Assembly (NCBI GenBank): GCA_963921255.3
Contig: CAWUEW020000003.1
Coordinates: forward strand, 1,612,001 to 1,676,000
Reading direction: 5' to 3'
Length of the DNA: 64,000 bases
Source: JANSYL01 sp963921255
Lineage (GTDB): Bacteria; Pseudomonadota; Alphaproteobacteria; Rhodobacterales; Rhodobacteraceae
Under the pieces are notes generated by a model, which did no database searches, was not told the DNA's origin, and was given only the letters and a program-made list of their open reading frames with translations. Made by a program: the position numbers and the translations under genes. Shown here piece by piece: positions 34,760 through 43,333 of this stretch. Position 1 is the stretch's first letter. The number at the start of each line of letters is the position of its first letter.

Positions 34760-35313
34760 CGGCCGTCTTTATCCGATTGCGACCATTGCCGCGCGGGCAA
34801 CAGTTTTTCGCGGGGCAGCGCGCGACCCGCCGCACAATGCGCCAGCGACACCACAAGCTTGTCGATGCGACGGCACGCGACCACGAAGATCGCCGCGGCG
34901 ATGACAAGGTTCCCACCCCATCCAAACGGCCCGAATTGCGCCGTCAGCGTGGCCGTCAGCCCAAGCAAGACGCAGGCCCATATCTGAACCTCCGCACGCA
35001 TCAACGTGGCCAACTGATGTGGGGAATGGTCGCTCAGATCGGTGGCGGGATCGATGCCAAGCCAGCGGCGCAGGATGTTGCCGCGCCAGGTCACGGTGTT
35101 GCGATAGGCCACCGGGATCTGATCCTGCCCGTACAGGTCATTGTTGATGTTGTCCTCAAGCCAGCAGATCCGCATCAGCGCCATCAAGGCCAATGCCGCG
35201 ATCAGGCCCGAAGCCGCCCAGATGCCCGTGAACGCCCCCAAAAGAACCAGAACGGTTGCCAGGGCCAGATGGCCGGGATCGGGTTTCGCATCTTGCTGTG
35301 TGTCGTGGGTCAT
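34756..35313 (-). CDS. Predicted inner-membrane protein
   Basis: A 185-aa protein of unrecognised family. There are two hydrophobic segments near the N-terminus (LALATVLVLLGAFTGIWAA and the next ~20 residues), then a polar part, and two more hydrophobic stretches around residues 110-145. GGAGGA seven bases before the ATG supports it. Convergent with hypX, overlapping its end by four bases. Its link to the hydrogenase is unknown. Confidence 0.75.
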   Translation of the reverse strand: MTHDTQQDAKPDPGHLALATVLVLLGAFTGIWAASGLIAALALMALMRICWLEDNINNDLYGQDQIPVAYRNTVTWRGNILRRWLGIDPATDLSDHSPHQLATLMRAEVQIWACVLLGLTATLTAQFGPFGWGGNLVIAAAIFVVACRRIDKLVVSLAHCAAGRALPREKLLPARQWSQSDKDGR

Positions 35314-35514
35314 GCGCTGTCCTCCACCTCAAGAGCCAGCCATCACCGCGCCGTTTCTGGCCCGATGTCCTGGCCATGCGACAAGCCTGCACCGAAAATT
35401 TGCGATCACAAAGAAAATACGACCAATGGGTTGAGATCAGGTTTCCAAACCCGGCACCACCGAACGGACCTACCAAAAAACAAGCACTTGCACGTTTCAG
35501 GTCAGCAATGGGGT
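35314..35514. other. Non-coding stretch between the membrane-protein gene and the nrdJ terminator
   Basis: About 200 bases upstream of the membrane-protein gene, which probably contain its promoter. No convincing ORF, RNA gene or operator was seen. Confidence 0.5.
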
Positions 35515-35544
35515 GAAAAAAAGGGCGGCTCGGAGGCCGCCCTT
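35515..35544 (-). terminator. Rho-independent terminator of nrdJ
   Basis: On the minus strand a 9-bp stem (AAGGGCGGC paired with GCCGCCCTT, 6-base loop) is followed by a run of seven T. It is 140 bases beyond the nrdJ stop. The stretch between stop and stem (35545-35682) holds no recognisable gene. Confidence 0.9.
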
Positions 35545-35682
35545 AGGTTCGCTGATCAGGCTCTGATATATACTGCCCGAGATGTTCTGCCTGCGGCCTG
35601 ATCCGCGTCAGGGGCGAGCGCACCCACCCCGGATGACAGGCGCGCGAGTCCTGGGAACGCGCGCCCGATTGGTGTTCGTGCC

Positions 35683-38600
35683 TCAGCTACAGCCGCTCGT
35701 CGCGCCGCAGGTGTTGCACTTCATGCAGGTGCCGTTGCGCACCAGCGTGTAGTTTCCGCATTCGCCGCAGGCCTCGCCCTCGTAGCCCTGCATCTTGGCT
35801 TTGGTGCGGGCGTCCATGCTGACGGTGCCGGTTGCGACCGCGGTTGTGGTCACCGAGGCGGCCATGGTTCCGCCGGCCTTGGTTTCAGGCACCAGCGTTT
35901 CCAGAGTGGCAACCGGGTCGGCCCCGCCCTGCAACACCACCAGTTCCTGCGGGGCGCGCTTGCGCAGATAGCCGGTCGAGGCCACTTGCTTCAGCACTTC
36001 CAGCGGATCGGAGGCGCGGCTTTCCGGGACTTCCTCGAAGTTCCGCACACCTTCTTCTGCGCCACGGCCGATGTCATCGAAGGTGGCGCCTTCCGGTGCG
36101 ACATGGGCCAGATCGGTCCGATCGAGGTAGCTGACCGCCAATTCCCGGAAAATGTAGTCGAGGATCGACGTCGCATTCTTGATCGAGTCGTTGCCCTGCA
36201 CCATCCCCGAGGGTTCGAACTTGGTGAAGGTGAAGGCATCCACGAATTCTTCCAGCGGCACGCCGTACTGGAGACCCACCGACACCGCGATGGCGAAGTT
36301 GTTCATCATCGCCCGGAAGCCGGCGCCTTCCTTGTGCATGTCGATGAAGATCTCGCCCAAGGAGCCGTCCGAGTATTCGCCGGTCCGCAGATACACCTTG
36401 TGGCCGCCGACCATTGCCTTCTGGGTATAGCCCTTGCGGCGGTCGGGCATCTTTTGGCGGTGGGCCTTGATGACCTCTTTCACGACGACCTTTTCGACGA
36501 TCTTTTCCGCGATGACCTGGGCGCGTTCCATGGTGGTGCCGCTTTCCAGGGTTTCCGCCGCCTCTTCATCGTCCTCGACCAGCGCCGCTGCCAGCGGCTG
36601 GCTGAATTTCGAGCCATCGCGGTAGAGCGCGTTGGCCTTGGTGCCGAGGCTCCAGGACAGCTCGTAGGCTTTCTGGCAATCCTCGATCGTCGCCGAGTTC
36701 GGCATGTTGATCGTCTTGGAGATCGCGCCCGAGATGAAGGACTGGGCCGCTGCCATCATGTGGATATGGCTGTCCACGTTCAGGAACCGCTTGCCCTTCT
36801 TCCCGCAGGGGTTGGCACAATCGAAGACTGGGTAGTGCTCTTCCTTCAGGAAGGGCGCGCCCTCCAAGGTCATTGTCCCGCAGACATGGTCATTGGCGGC
36901 GTCGATCTCGGCTTTGGTGAAGCCAAGGTGCCGGAGCATGTCAAAGGTCGGGTCATTCAGTTTCTCGGCCGGGATGCCCAAGGCACCGGTGCAGAATTCT
37001 TCACCCAGGGTCCACTGGTTGAAAACGAACCGGATATCAAAGGCTTGCGGCAGGGCGGCTTCGATCTTCTCGATCTCGGCCGGGCCAAACCCATGGCCAA
37101 TCAACGCGGTGTGGTTGATGCCGGGCGCCTGTCCCAACGTGCCATGGCCCACGGCGTAGGCGATGATCTCTTCGATCATGCTGGAGCTGTAGCCAAGCGT
37201 TTCCAGGGCCGCGGGAACCGAGCGGTTGATGATCTTGAAGTAGCCGCCGCCGGCCAGCTTCTTGAACTTTACCAACGCGAAGTCCGGCTCGATCCCGGTG
37301 GTGTCGCAATCCATCACCAGACCGATGGTGCCGGTCGGTGCGATCACGGTGGCCTGCGCGTTGCGATAGCCGTGTGCCTCACCGAGGGTCAGGGCTTCGT
37401 CCCAGGCCTGCTTGGCCAGGTCCACCAGGCGCTGATCCGGGCAATTGGCATGATCCAGCGCGACCGGGTTCACGTTGACCGCCTCGTAGCCTTCGGTTTT
37501 GCCATACGCTGCGTCACGATGGTTGCGCATCACCCGCAGCATGTGCTCGCGGTTGCGCTCGAACCCTGCGAACGGACCCAGTTCCGACGCAACCTCGGCC
37601 GACGTGGCGTAGGAGACGCCGGTCATGATCGCCGTCAGAGCCCCACAGAGGGCACGGCCCTCGGCGCTGTCGTAGCCGTAGCCCATGTTCATCAGCAGGC
37701 CACCAATATTGGCGTAGCCGAGGCCCAGAGTGCGGAAGTCGTAGGAGAGTTGCGCGATTTCCTTGGACGGGAACTGCGCCATCATCACGCTGATTTCCAG
37801 CGTCAGCGTCCACAGCCGGGTCGCGTGGATGTAGCTGTCGGCATCGAACGTGCCGTTCGAGTAGAACTGAAGCAGGTTCATCGACGCCAGGTTACAGGCC
37901 GTATCGTCTAGGAACATGTACTCCGAGCACGGGTTCGAGCCGCGGATCTGACCATCTTCCGGGCAGGTGTGCCAGGCGTTGACGGTATCGTGGAACTGGA
38001 TGCCGGGATCGGCACAAGCCCAAGCCGCGTGCCCGACTTTTTCCCACAATTCCCGGGCTTTGACCGTTTTCGTCGGCTTGCCATCCACGCGGCTGATCAG
38101 CTCCCAGTCGGCGTCGTTGGCGACCGCATCCAGGAACGCATCGGTCACACGGATCGAGTTGTTGGAATTCTGACCGGAGACCGAGTTGTAGGCTTCGCTG
38201 TCCCAGTCGGTGTCGTAGGTCGGAAACTCGATGCTGGTGTGGCCCTGCTTGGCGTAGTCCAGCACGCGCTTCACGTAGGTTTCCGGAATGGCAACTTGCT
38301 TTGCTTCGCGGATCGCCGTTTTCAGCGTCGCGTTCTTCGCGGGATCGACCGCGTCGTCCAGGCTGCCGTCCCATTCACGAATGGCCGAGAAAATGCCGTT
38401 GAGCATCTTTTCGTGCATCTTCGAGCCCGCGACAATCGACGCCACTTTCTGCTCTTCGATGACCTTCCACTCGATGAAATCCTCGATATCGGGGTGATCC
38501 GCATCGACGATGACCATCTTGGCCGCCCGGCGGGTGGTGCCGCCCGACTTGATGGCGCCCGCGGCGCGATCGCCGATCTTCAGGAACCCCATGAGGCCCG

Positions 38601-39354
38601 AAGATTTTCCGCCGCCCGACAGGCGCTCACCATCGCCGCGCAAGTGGCTGAAGTTCGTGCCGGTGCCCGAGCCATATTTGAACAGGCGCGCCTCGCGCAC
38701 CCAGAGGTCCATGATGCCGCCGTCGTTCACGAGATCGTCGGCGACGGACTGAATGAAGCATGCATGCGGCTGCGGGTGCTCGTAGCTGCTGGTCGATTTG
38801 GTCAACTTGCCGGTTTTGTAGTCGACATAGTGGTGCCCCTGCGCGGGGCCATCGATGCCATAGGCCCAGTGCAGACCGGTGTTGAACCACTGCGGGCTGT
38901 TGGGCGCTGCCATTTGGCGCGCCAGCATCAGCTGCATTTCGTCAAAGTAAGCGCGGGCATCCTCTTCAGACGAGAAATAACCGCCCTTCCAGCCCCAGTA
39001 CGCCCAGGCGCCGGCCAGCCGCCGGAAGACCTGTTTGGAGCTTGTTTCGCCGCCATAACGCTGGTCCTCCGGCAATTCCTCAAGCGCCTTTTCGTCGGCC
39101 ACGTGGCGCCAGAGGAAGCTCGGCACACCTTTTTCCTTCGCCGGTTTCAAACGGGCCGGCACCCCTGCTTTGCGGAAATACTTCTGTGCAATGACATCTG
39201 AGGCCACCTGGCTCCATGTTGTCGGCACTTCGACCGCGTCCAGCTTAAAAACAATTGTCCCGTCCGGGTTACGAATCTCGGACGTCGTGGTGGTGAATTC
39301 CAAATCCGCGTAGGCGTCTGCACCGGCGCGGGTAAATCTCCGTTCGATCTTCAT
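35683..39354 (-). CDS. nrdJ: Vitamin B12-dependent ribonucleotide reductase (class II)
   Basis: Makes deoxyribonucleotides with an adenosylcobalamin radical, independent of oxygen. 1223 aa from the ATG at 39354 (GAGG upstream). The frame is open 39 codons further, but that part has no family character. Segments seen: PNSPQWFNTGLHWAYG, PHACFIQSVADDL, the GTGTNFSHLRGDGE loop, NPCSEYMFLDDTACNLASMN (active-site Cys region) and TGTIGLVMDCDTTGIEPDF. The tail has four Cys pairs or singles (CGECGNYTL, CMKCNTCG, SGCS), a zinc-binding or redox-active end. Single-gene unit, probably under NrdR control. Confidence 0.96.
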   Translation of the reverse strand: MKIERRFTRAGADAYADLEFTTTTSEIRNPDGTIVFKLDAVEVPTTWSQVASDVIAQKYFRKAGVPARLKPAKEKGVPSFLWRHVADEKALEELPEDQRYGGETSSKQVFRRLAGAWAYWGWKGGYFSSEEDARAYFDEMQLMLARQMAAPNSPQWFNTGLHWAYGIDGPAQGHHYVDYKTGKLTKSTSSYEHPQPHACFIQSVADDLVNDGGIMDLWVREARLFKYGSGTGTNFSHLRGDGERLSGGGKSSGLMGFLKIGDRAAGAIKSGGTTRRAAKMVIVDADHPDIEDFIEWKVIEEQKVASIVAGSKMHEKMLNGIFSAIREWDGSLDDAVDPAKNATLKTAIREAKQVAIPETYVKRVLDYAKQGHTSIEFPTYDTDWDSEAYNSVSGQNSNNSIRVTDAFLDAVANDADWELISRVDGKPTKTVKARELWEKVGHAAWACADPGIQFHDTVNAWHTCPEDGQIRGSNPCSEYMFLDDTACNLASMNLLQFYSNGTFDADSYIHATRLWTLTLEISVMMAQFPSKEIAQLSYDFRTLGLGYANIGGLLMNMGYGYDSAEGRALCGALTAIMTGVSYATSAEVASELGPFAGFERNREHMLRVMRNHRDAAYGKTEGYEAVNVNPVALDHANCPDQRLVDLAKQAWDEALTLGEAHGYRNAQATVIAPTGTIGLVMDCDTTGIEPDFALVKFKKLAGGGYFKIINRSVPAALETLGYSSSMIEEIIAYAVGHGTLGQAPGINHTALIGHGFGPAEIEKIEAALPQAFDIRFVFNQWTLGEEFCTGALGIPAEKLNDPTFDMLRHLGFTKAEIDAANDHVCGTMTLEGAPFLKEEHYPVFDCANPCGKKGKRFLNVDSHIHMMAAAQSFISGAISKTINMPNSATIEDCQKAYELSWSLGTKANALYRDGSKFSQPLAAALVEDDEEAAETLESGTTMERAQVIAEKIVEKVVVKEVIKAHRQKMPDRRKGYTQKAMVGGHKVYLRTGEYSDGSLGEIFIDMHKEGAGFRAMMNNFAIAVSVGLQYGVPLEEFVDAFTFTKFEPSGMVQGNDSIKNATSILDYIFRELAVSYLDRTDLAHVAPEGATFDDIGRGAEEGVRNFEEVPESRASDPLEVLKQVASTGYLRKRAPQELVVLQGGADPVATLETLVPETKAGGTMAASVTTTAVATGTVSMDARTKAKMQGYEGEACGECGNYTLVRNGTCMKCNTCGATSGCS

Positions 39355-39518
39355 GATGGCTGCCTCTTGTCGCCTAATGTATCCCCTGCGGCCTGCCAGC
39401 GTCGTTGCGCTCTGACCGTCTGTCGTCGTCAGGCAAACACCATCCCCACCCTCGAAAAGGGGTCGTGCCACGTCTGCCGTGGCCGTCTAATTTGGGGTAT
39501 CGGTCTCCCTGGCGGCAG

Positions 39519-39534
39519 GCGCTATATATTGTGG
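39519..39534 (-). promoter_or_regulatory. NrdR box upstream of nrdJ
   Basis: On the minus strand CCACAATATATAGCGC matches 13 of 16 positions of the NrdR consensus ACACWATATATWGTGT. It lies about 165 bases before the nrdJ start. A weaker copy at 39550-39565 (9 of 16) is 31 bases away, the three-turn spacing usual for paired NrdR boxes. A TTGTGT / TATA promoter overlaps both, so binding would repress transcription. Confidence 0.75.
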
Positions 39535-39826
39535 TGCACCGTGCTGCCCACACAAACTGACGTAGGTTGCACTAGGAGGTCAACGATTTTTTTACCGGAT
39601 TTGAGGTGATTTTTTCGTTGATTTTTTCGCCAAGCGAAGGCCGCGACACTCTGTCATGATTCCGTTACAGGTCCGGCCCGCACCCCCCAAACGGGACGAA
39701 AAAACCCCAGTTTCAGACAGTTAGCGCAAACCGCCCAACTTTTGCATGAATGGTATCTGACAGATAACGCCCTTCAGGTCCGACGAGACGCCCATCGCGT
39801 CGACGCGCATTTCTGCGCTCTGACAC

Positions 39827-39842
39827 GCACTATATCTTGTGG
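39827..39842 (-). promoter_or_regulatory. Second NrdR-like box, just 3' of tRNA-Pro
   Basis: Minus strand CCACAAGATATAGTGC also matches 13 of 16 consensus positions. It sits nine bases beyond the tRNA-Pro 3' end and 308 bases from the first strong box. No other gene start is near on this side. Confidence 0.55.
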
Positions 39843-39850
39843 TGGAAAGG

Positions 39851-39927
39851 TGGTCGGGGCGGCGAGATTCGAACTCACGACCTTCTGTACCCAAAACAGA
39901 CGCGCTACCAGGCTGCGCTACGCCCCG
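39851..39927 (-). tRNA. tRNA-Pro (anticodon UGG)
   Basis: On the minus strand a 77-nt cloverleaf: acceptor stem CGGGGCG pairs with CGCCCCG. The anticodon stem TCTGT/ACAGA holds loop TTTGGGT with anticodon TGG. The T-arm reads GTTCGAATC, and the 3' ACCA is encoded. It reads the CCN proline codons, most directly CCA. Confidence 0.97.
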
Positions 39928-39972
39928 ACACGCGCCCTGTTAGCGCCCAAGCGCGACAATGGAAAGAGCCGA

Positions 39973-40452
39973 TTATTCCTCGGCACACGGCCAGGCGGCA
40001 CGCGCCGCATCCACAGCCGGATGACGCATCACCGTGCCCGGCGCGATTCCAAAATCCGCGCTTAGGCCGCCATTGATCTCGAGCACATATTGAATGTCGG
40101 AGCCCCCAAAGATGGGTGTTTCATCCAGAGGGATGGCATTTTCGTGGATGTTCATGACCGTGCCCGAGCCGTCCATGAAAATCATGTCCAGCGGGATCAG
40201 CGTGTTGCGCATCCAGAAACTGACACGCTGTTCCCGGTCATAGACAAACAGCATTCCGTTGAGCCGAGGCATTTGCGGAACATGCATAAGCCCCTGGGCG
40301 CGCTCATCCGGCTCATCGGCAACATCGACGCGGAACCGGATGCTGCCCCAATCGCCCCGCATCTCAACCCGATCATCGCGACATGCCGCGTCGACCGCAC
40401 CCACATGTCCCAAGCTGGCCAAAGCGACCAACACCACAAACCCAAACCGCAT
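39973..40452 (-). CDS. Exported DUF192 family protein
   Basis: A 159-aa protein with a signal peptide (FGFVVLVALASLGHVGAVDA) and a DUF192 domain. Typical segments are ERAQGLMHVPQMPRLNGMLF, SFWMRNTLIPLDMIF and ENAIPLDETPIFGG. The function of the family is unknown; it is usually secreted or periplasmic. Start at ATG 40452, 18 bases after the stop of the cold-shock gene on the same strand, so they are probably co-transcribed. Confidence 0.88.
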   Translation of the reverse strand: MRFGFVVLVALASLGHVGAVDAACRDDRVEMRGDWGSIRFRVDVADEPDERAQGLMHVPQMPRLNGMLFVYDREQRVSFWMRNTLIPLDMIFMDGSGTVMNIHENAIPLDETPIFGGSDIQYVLEINGGLSADFGIAPGTVMRHPAVDAARAAWPCAEE

Positions 40453-40469
40453 AGGGGCGCGTTCCCTGA

Positions 40470-40988
40470 CTAGACGTAATCCCAACTGCGCACTTCGGCC
40501 GCCATCTTGCCCCGCGGGCCATCGACGACTTTCATCGCGACCGCTTCGCCCGGCTGCAAATCGGCGAGGCCAAAGCCCCGCAAAATCTCGACATGCACAA
40601 ACACGTCGTCAGATTGGCCGAAAACATTGGCAAAGCCAAATCCTTTGGCCTTGTCGAACCATTTGACCCGCGCGGCCAGGAACGGCGCGTCTGCCGGCAC
40701 ATCGATATCGAATTGCGGTGCGGGCCGCTGCTCGACCGGTTCTTCTGTCGGCGGCGTGATGGACAGCACTTCGCTGGCCTGAACGCCCCGCGGTGTGGCT
40801 TGCGTCCGAACGGTGATGCGGGCGTTTTCGGCAACCGATCCCTGACCGAAATTGCGCAGTACATTGGCATGAAGCAGAATGTCCGGTCCGCCCTCATCCG
40901 CAATGATGAACCCGAACCCTTTTGTCCCATCAAACCACTTTATGCGTCCGTCGACGATGTTCTCGACGGGCTGATCTTGAATCCCCAT
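40470..40988 (-). CDS. Tandem cold-shock-domain protein
   Basis: A 172-aa nucleic-acid-binding protein with two cold-shock domains. The first (about residues 10-78) has RIKWFDGTKGFGFI; the second (about 105-172) has ARVKWFDKAKGFGFA. Both carry the RNP1-type KGFGF. A 25-residue proline- and glutamate-rich linker joins them. Ordinary Csp proteins have one domain of ~68 aa; the two-domain form is frequent in alphaproteobacteria. It likely acts as an RNA chaperone. AGGA lies ahead of the ATG. Confidence 0.93.
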   Translation of the reverse strand: MGIQDQPVENIVDGRIKWFDGTKGFGFIIADEGGPDILLHANVLRNFGQGSVAENARITVRTQATPRGVQASEVLSITPPTEEPVEQRPAPQFDIDVPADAPFLAARVKWFDKAKGFGFANVFGQSDDVFVHVEILRGFGLADLQPGEAVAMKVVDGPRGKMAAEVRSWDYV

Positions 40989-41160
40989 TTAACGTGTCCT
41001 GTCTTCGGCCCTGTCCAGACCGTGTGTCCCTCATTTGATCAGGCCAGATATGCAAAATTTCCACAAGCGAAAAATATCCCCATATTTCTTACACTTGCAC
41101 GTTCGCGGTTCGCGAAATTGCATCTGACCTCTTTACCAAAAAGCACGAATTGACGTTGCG

Positions 41161-41784
41161 TCAAGGACTTAGTCGTTCAACCGCCCATGCGGCGCCGGTG
41201 TCTGGCCGGCGCCATTGGAACCGATCATGGAGGCGAAACGCCCCGTCGGCCCAGAACTCGATCTCCAGCGGTGTGATGCGAAACCCGCCCCAGAATGGCG
41301 GGCGCGCGGGTGACGGGCCATGCTGCGCCGTGACCTTCGCAACTTCGGCCATCAAGGTTCCGCGACTGTCGAGCGGACTGGATTGATCCGATGCCCAGGC
41401 ACCCAAACGGCTCTTCAAAGAGCGCGACGCATAATAAGCATCGGCCTGGGGGCCGTCTTCCTTCGTCACAACGCCCCTGACGCGGATCTGGCGGCGCAAC
41501 GACTTCCAATGCATCACGAACGCCGCCTTGCCACTCTGCGACAACTCCTGCCCCTTGGCGCTGGTATAGTTGGTGTAAAACACGAACGCGCCGCCAACCC
41601 CGTCACCGGCATCCTCCACCTCTTTGAGGAGGACCATCCGCACGTTGGGCAAACCGTCAGCGTCGACACTCGCCAGCGCAATGGCGTTCGGATCGTTCAC
41701 TTCGGCCGCGTCGGCTTCGGCCATCCACGCTTTGGCCAGTGCAAATGGATTGTCGCCTGCGAACTTTCCGCTTCTGTCCGTCAT
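41161..41784 (-). CDS. pdxH: Pyridoxamine 5'-phosphate oxidase
   Basis: FMN enzyme that oxidises pyridoxine or pyridoxamine 5'-phosphate to pyridoxal 5'-phosphate. The 207-aa length is typical. Conserved are PNVRMVLLKEV, FVFYTNYTSAKGQEL, WKSLRRQIRVRG, ADAYYASRSLKSRLGAWAS and the C-terminal FRLHDRFQWRR. Divergent from fabI, with ~150 bases between them that should hold both promoters. Confidence 0.96.
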   Translation of the reverse strand: MTDRSGKFAGDNPFALAKAWMAEADAAEVNDPNAIALASVDADGLPNVRMVLLKEVEDAGDGVGGAFVFYTNYTSAKGQELSQSGKAAFVMHWKSLRRQIRVRGVVTKEDGPQADAYYASRSLKSRLGAWASDQSSPLDSRGTLMAEVAKVTAQHGPSPARPPFWGGFRITPLEIEFWADGAFRLHDRFQWRRPDTGAAWAVERLSP

Positions 41785-41935
41785 GGTCTTCGATGCCTCG
41801 CATCAATTTGTCTGGACCCTAGGTGCTAGTGCGACGCCCCCCCGCCGACAAGTCCTTTCGGCTTATCTTGAAGCATGACGGGAAGTCGCCTACAGCAGGG
41901 CGCATGTATTACGGCAGACGAAAGCGGGGACAACG

Positions 41936-42748
41936 ATGGGTCTGATGAGCGGGAAGCGCGGGCTGATCATGGGGCTTGCGAATGACAAATCCATCGCCTG
42001 GGGCGTGGCCAAAGCGCTGGCCGCGGAAGGGGCCGAGTTGGCCTTCTCCTATCAGGGCGACCAATTGCTCAAGCGCGTCAAGCCGTTGGCCGCCGAGGTC
42101 GGCAGCGATCTCGTCATTCCCTGCGACGTCAGCGACGCGGCCAGCCTCGACGCCCTGTTTTCCGAGCTCGAAACGGCCTGGGGCAGCCTCGATTTCGTCG
42201 TGCACGCCATCGGGTTCTCCGACAAGAACGAACTGCGTGGCCGCTATGTCGATACGTCTCCCGACAATTTTGATATGACCATGAACATCTCGGTCTATTC
42301 CTTCACCGCCGTGTGCCAACGCGCTGAGAAGATGATGCCGAACGGGGGCAGCCTTCTGACCCTGACCTATTACGGCGCCGAAAAGGTGATGCCGCACTAC
42401 AATGTCATGGGGGTCGCAAAGGCGGCGCTTGAAGCCTCGGTCATGTATCTTGCAGAAGACCTCGGCCGCGATGGGATCCGGGTGAATGCGATCAGCGCTG
42501 GCACCATCAAGACACTGGCCGCCAGCGGGATCGGAGATTTCCGCTACATTCTGAAGTGGAACGAAAACAACACGCCCCTGCGCCGGACCGTCACCCAGGA
42601 CGAGGTTGGTCAATCTGCGCTGTATTTCCTGTCGGACATGTCCAAAGCCGTCACCGGCGAGGTGCACCATGTCGATGCCGGGTATCATGTGATCGGCATG
42701 AAGAACCCCGAAGCGCCCGATATGACGCTCGAGCGGAAAGGAGACTAA
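41936..42748 (+). CDS. fabI: Enoyl-[acyl-carrier-protein] reductase (NADH)
   Basis: Short-chain dehydrogenase fold enzyme that reduces the double bond in the last step of fatty acid elongation. 270 aa. The cofactor segment MGLANDKSIAWGVAKAL, typical of FabI, is at the N-terminus. The catalytic Tyr-x6-Lys pair is in YNVMGVAK. The late block NAISAGTIKTLAASGIGDF binds substrate. Two in-frame ATGs (41936, 41945) are possible; the first has GGGGA ahead. Confidence 0.96.
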   Translation: MGLMSGKRGLIMGLANDKSIAWGVAKALAAEGAELAFSYQGDQLLKRVKPLAAEVGSDLVIPCDVSDAASLDALFSELETAWGSLDFVVHAIGFSDKNELRGRYVDTSPDNFDMTMNISVYSFTAVCQRAEKMMPNGGSLLTLTYYGAEKVMPHYNVMGVAKAALEASVMYLAEDLGRDGIRVNAISAGTIKTLAASGIGDFRYILKWNENNTPLRRTVTQDEVGQSALYFLSDMSKAVTGEVHHVDAGYHVIGMKNPEAPDMTLERKGD

Positions 42749-42752
42749 GCCG

Positions 42753-43259
42753 ATGATCAATCCCCTGCCCCATGAAAAAGGCTTTCACGTCTCCTGGGAC
42801 CAGATCCACCGCGATGCCCGCGCGCTGGCGTGGCGCCTCGACAAACGCGGCCCGGGCGAAGATGGCGGCTGGAAGGCCGTCGTGGCCATCACACGCGGCG
42901 GAATGGCCCCGGCGATGATCATCGCGCGGGAACTGGACATTCGCCTGGTCGATACGATCAGCGTGAAAAGCTACGACCACCAAACGCAGTCCGAACCACA
43001 GGTTCTGAACCGACCGGACGAAGAAATGATGGGCGACGGCGAAGGCGTGCTGGTCATCGACGACCTCGTGGACAGCGGCAAAACCCTGGAGGTTGTCCGC
43101 ACGCTCTACCCCAAGGCGCATTTCGCGACCGTCTACGCGAAACCCAAGGGCGAGCCGATGGTTGACACCTTCATCACGGGGGTGAGCCAAGACACCTGGA
43201 TCTTCTTCCCCTGGGACATGGCCCTGCAATATGTCGAACCCTATCGCGGCACCGACTGA
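42753..43259 (+). CDS. gpt: Xanthine phosphoribosyltransferase
   Basis: Purine-salvage enzyme that joins xanthine or guanine to PRPP. 168 aa. It has the type I phosphoribosyltransferase PRPP loop (VLVIDDLVDSGKTLEVV), the early VVAITRGGMAPAMIIARELD, and a C-terminal WIFFPWDMA motif characteristic of Gpt. It begins four bases after fabI, so is likely co-transcribed. Confidence 0.95.
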   Translation: MINPLPHEKGFHVSWDQIHRDARALAWRLDKRGPGEDGGWKAVVAITRGGMAPAMIIARELDIRLVDTISVKSYDHQTQSEPQVLNRPDEEMMGDGEGVLVIDDLVDSGKTLEVVRTLYPKAHFATVYAKPKGEPMVDTFITGVSQDTWIFFPWDMALQYVEPYRGTD

Positions 43260-43268
43260 CGCCGCGGG

Positions 43269-43333
43269 GAACCCGTTTCAAAACGGGTTCTGAAGCGCGC
43301 GGGCGCGCTTTGAACGCGGTTTTCAAACCGCGT
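43269..43333. repeat. Three consecutive perfect palindromes between convergent gpt and aroB
   Basis: Within 65 bases there are three near-contiguous inverted repeats: arms GAACCCGTTT/AAACGGGTTC (43269-43290), AAGCGCGC/GCGCGCTT (43293-43310) and ACGCGGTTT/AAACCGCGT (43314-43333). Each has only a two-base centre. The region lies between convergent genes and probably terminates both transcripts; the last arm touches the aroB stop codon. Confidence 0.8.

Noticed and set aside
39490..39520. Cobalamin riboswitch before nrdJ
   Set aside because: A short segment (GCCAGGGAGACCGAT on the minus strand) resembles the B12 box, but the other conserved riboswitch parts are not visible, and the NrdR boxes and promoter explain the region better.
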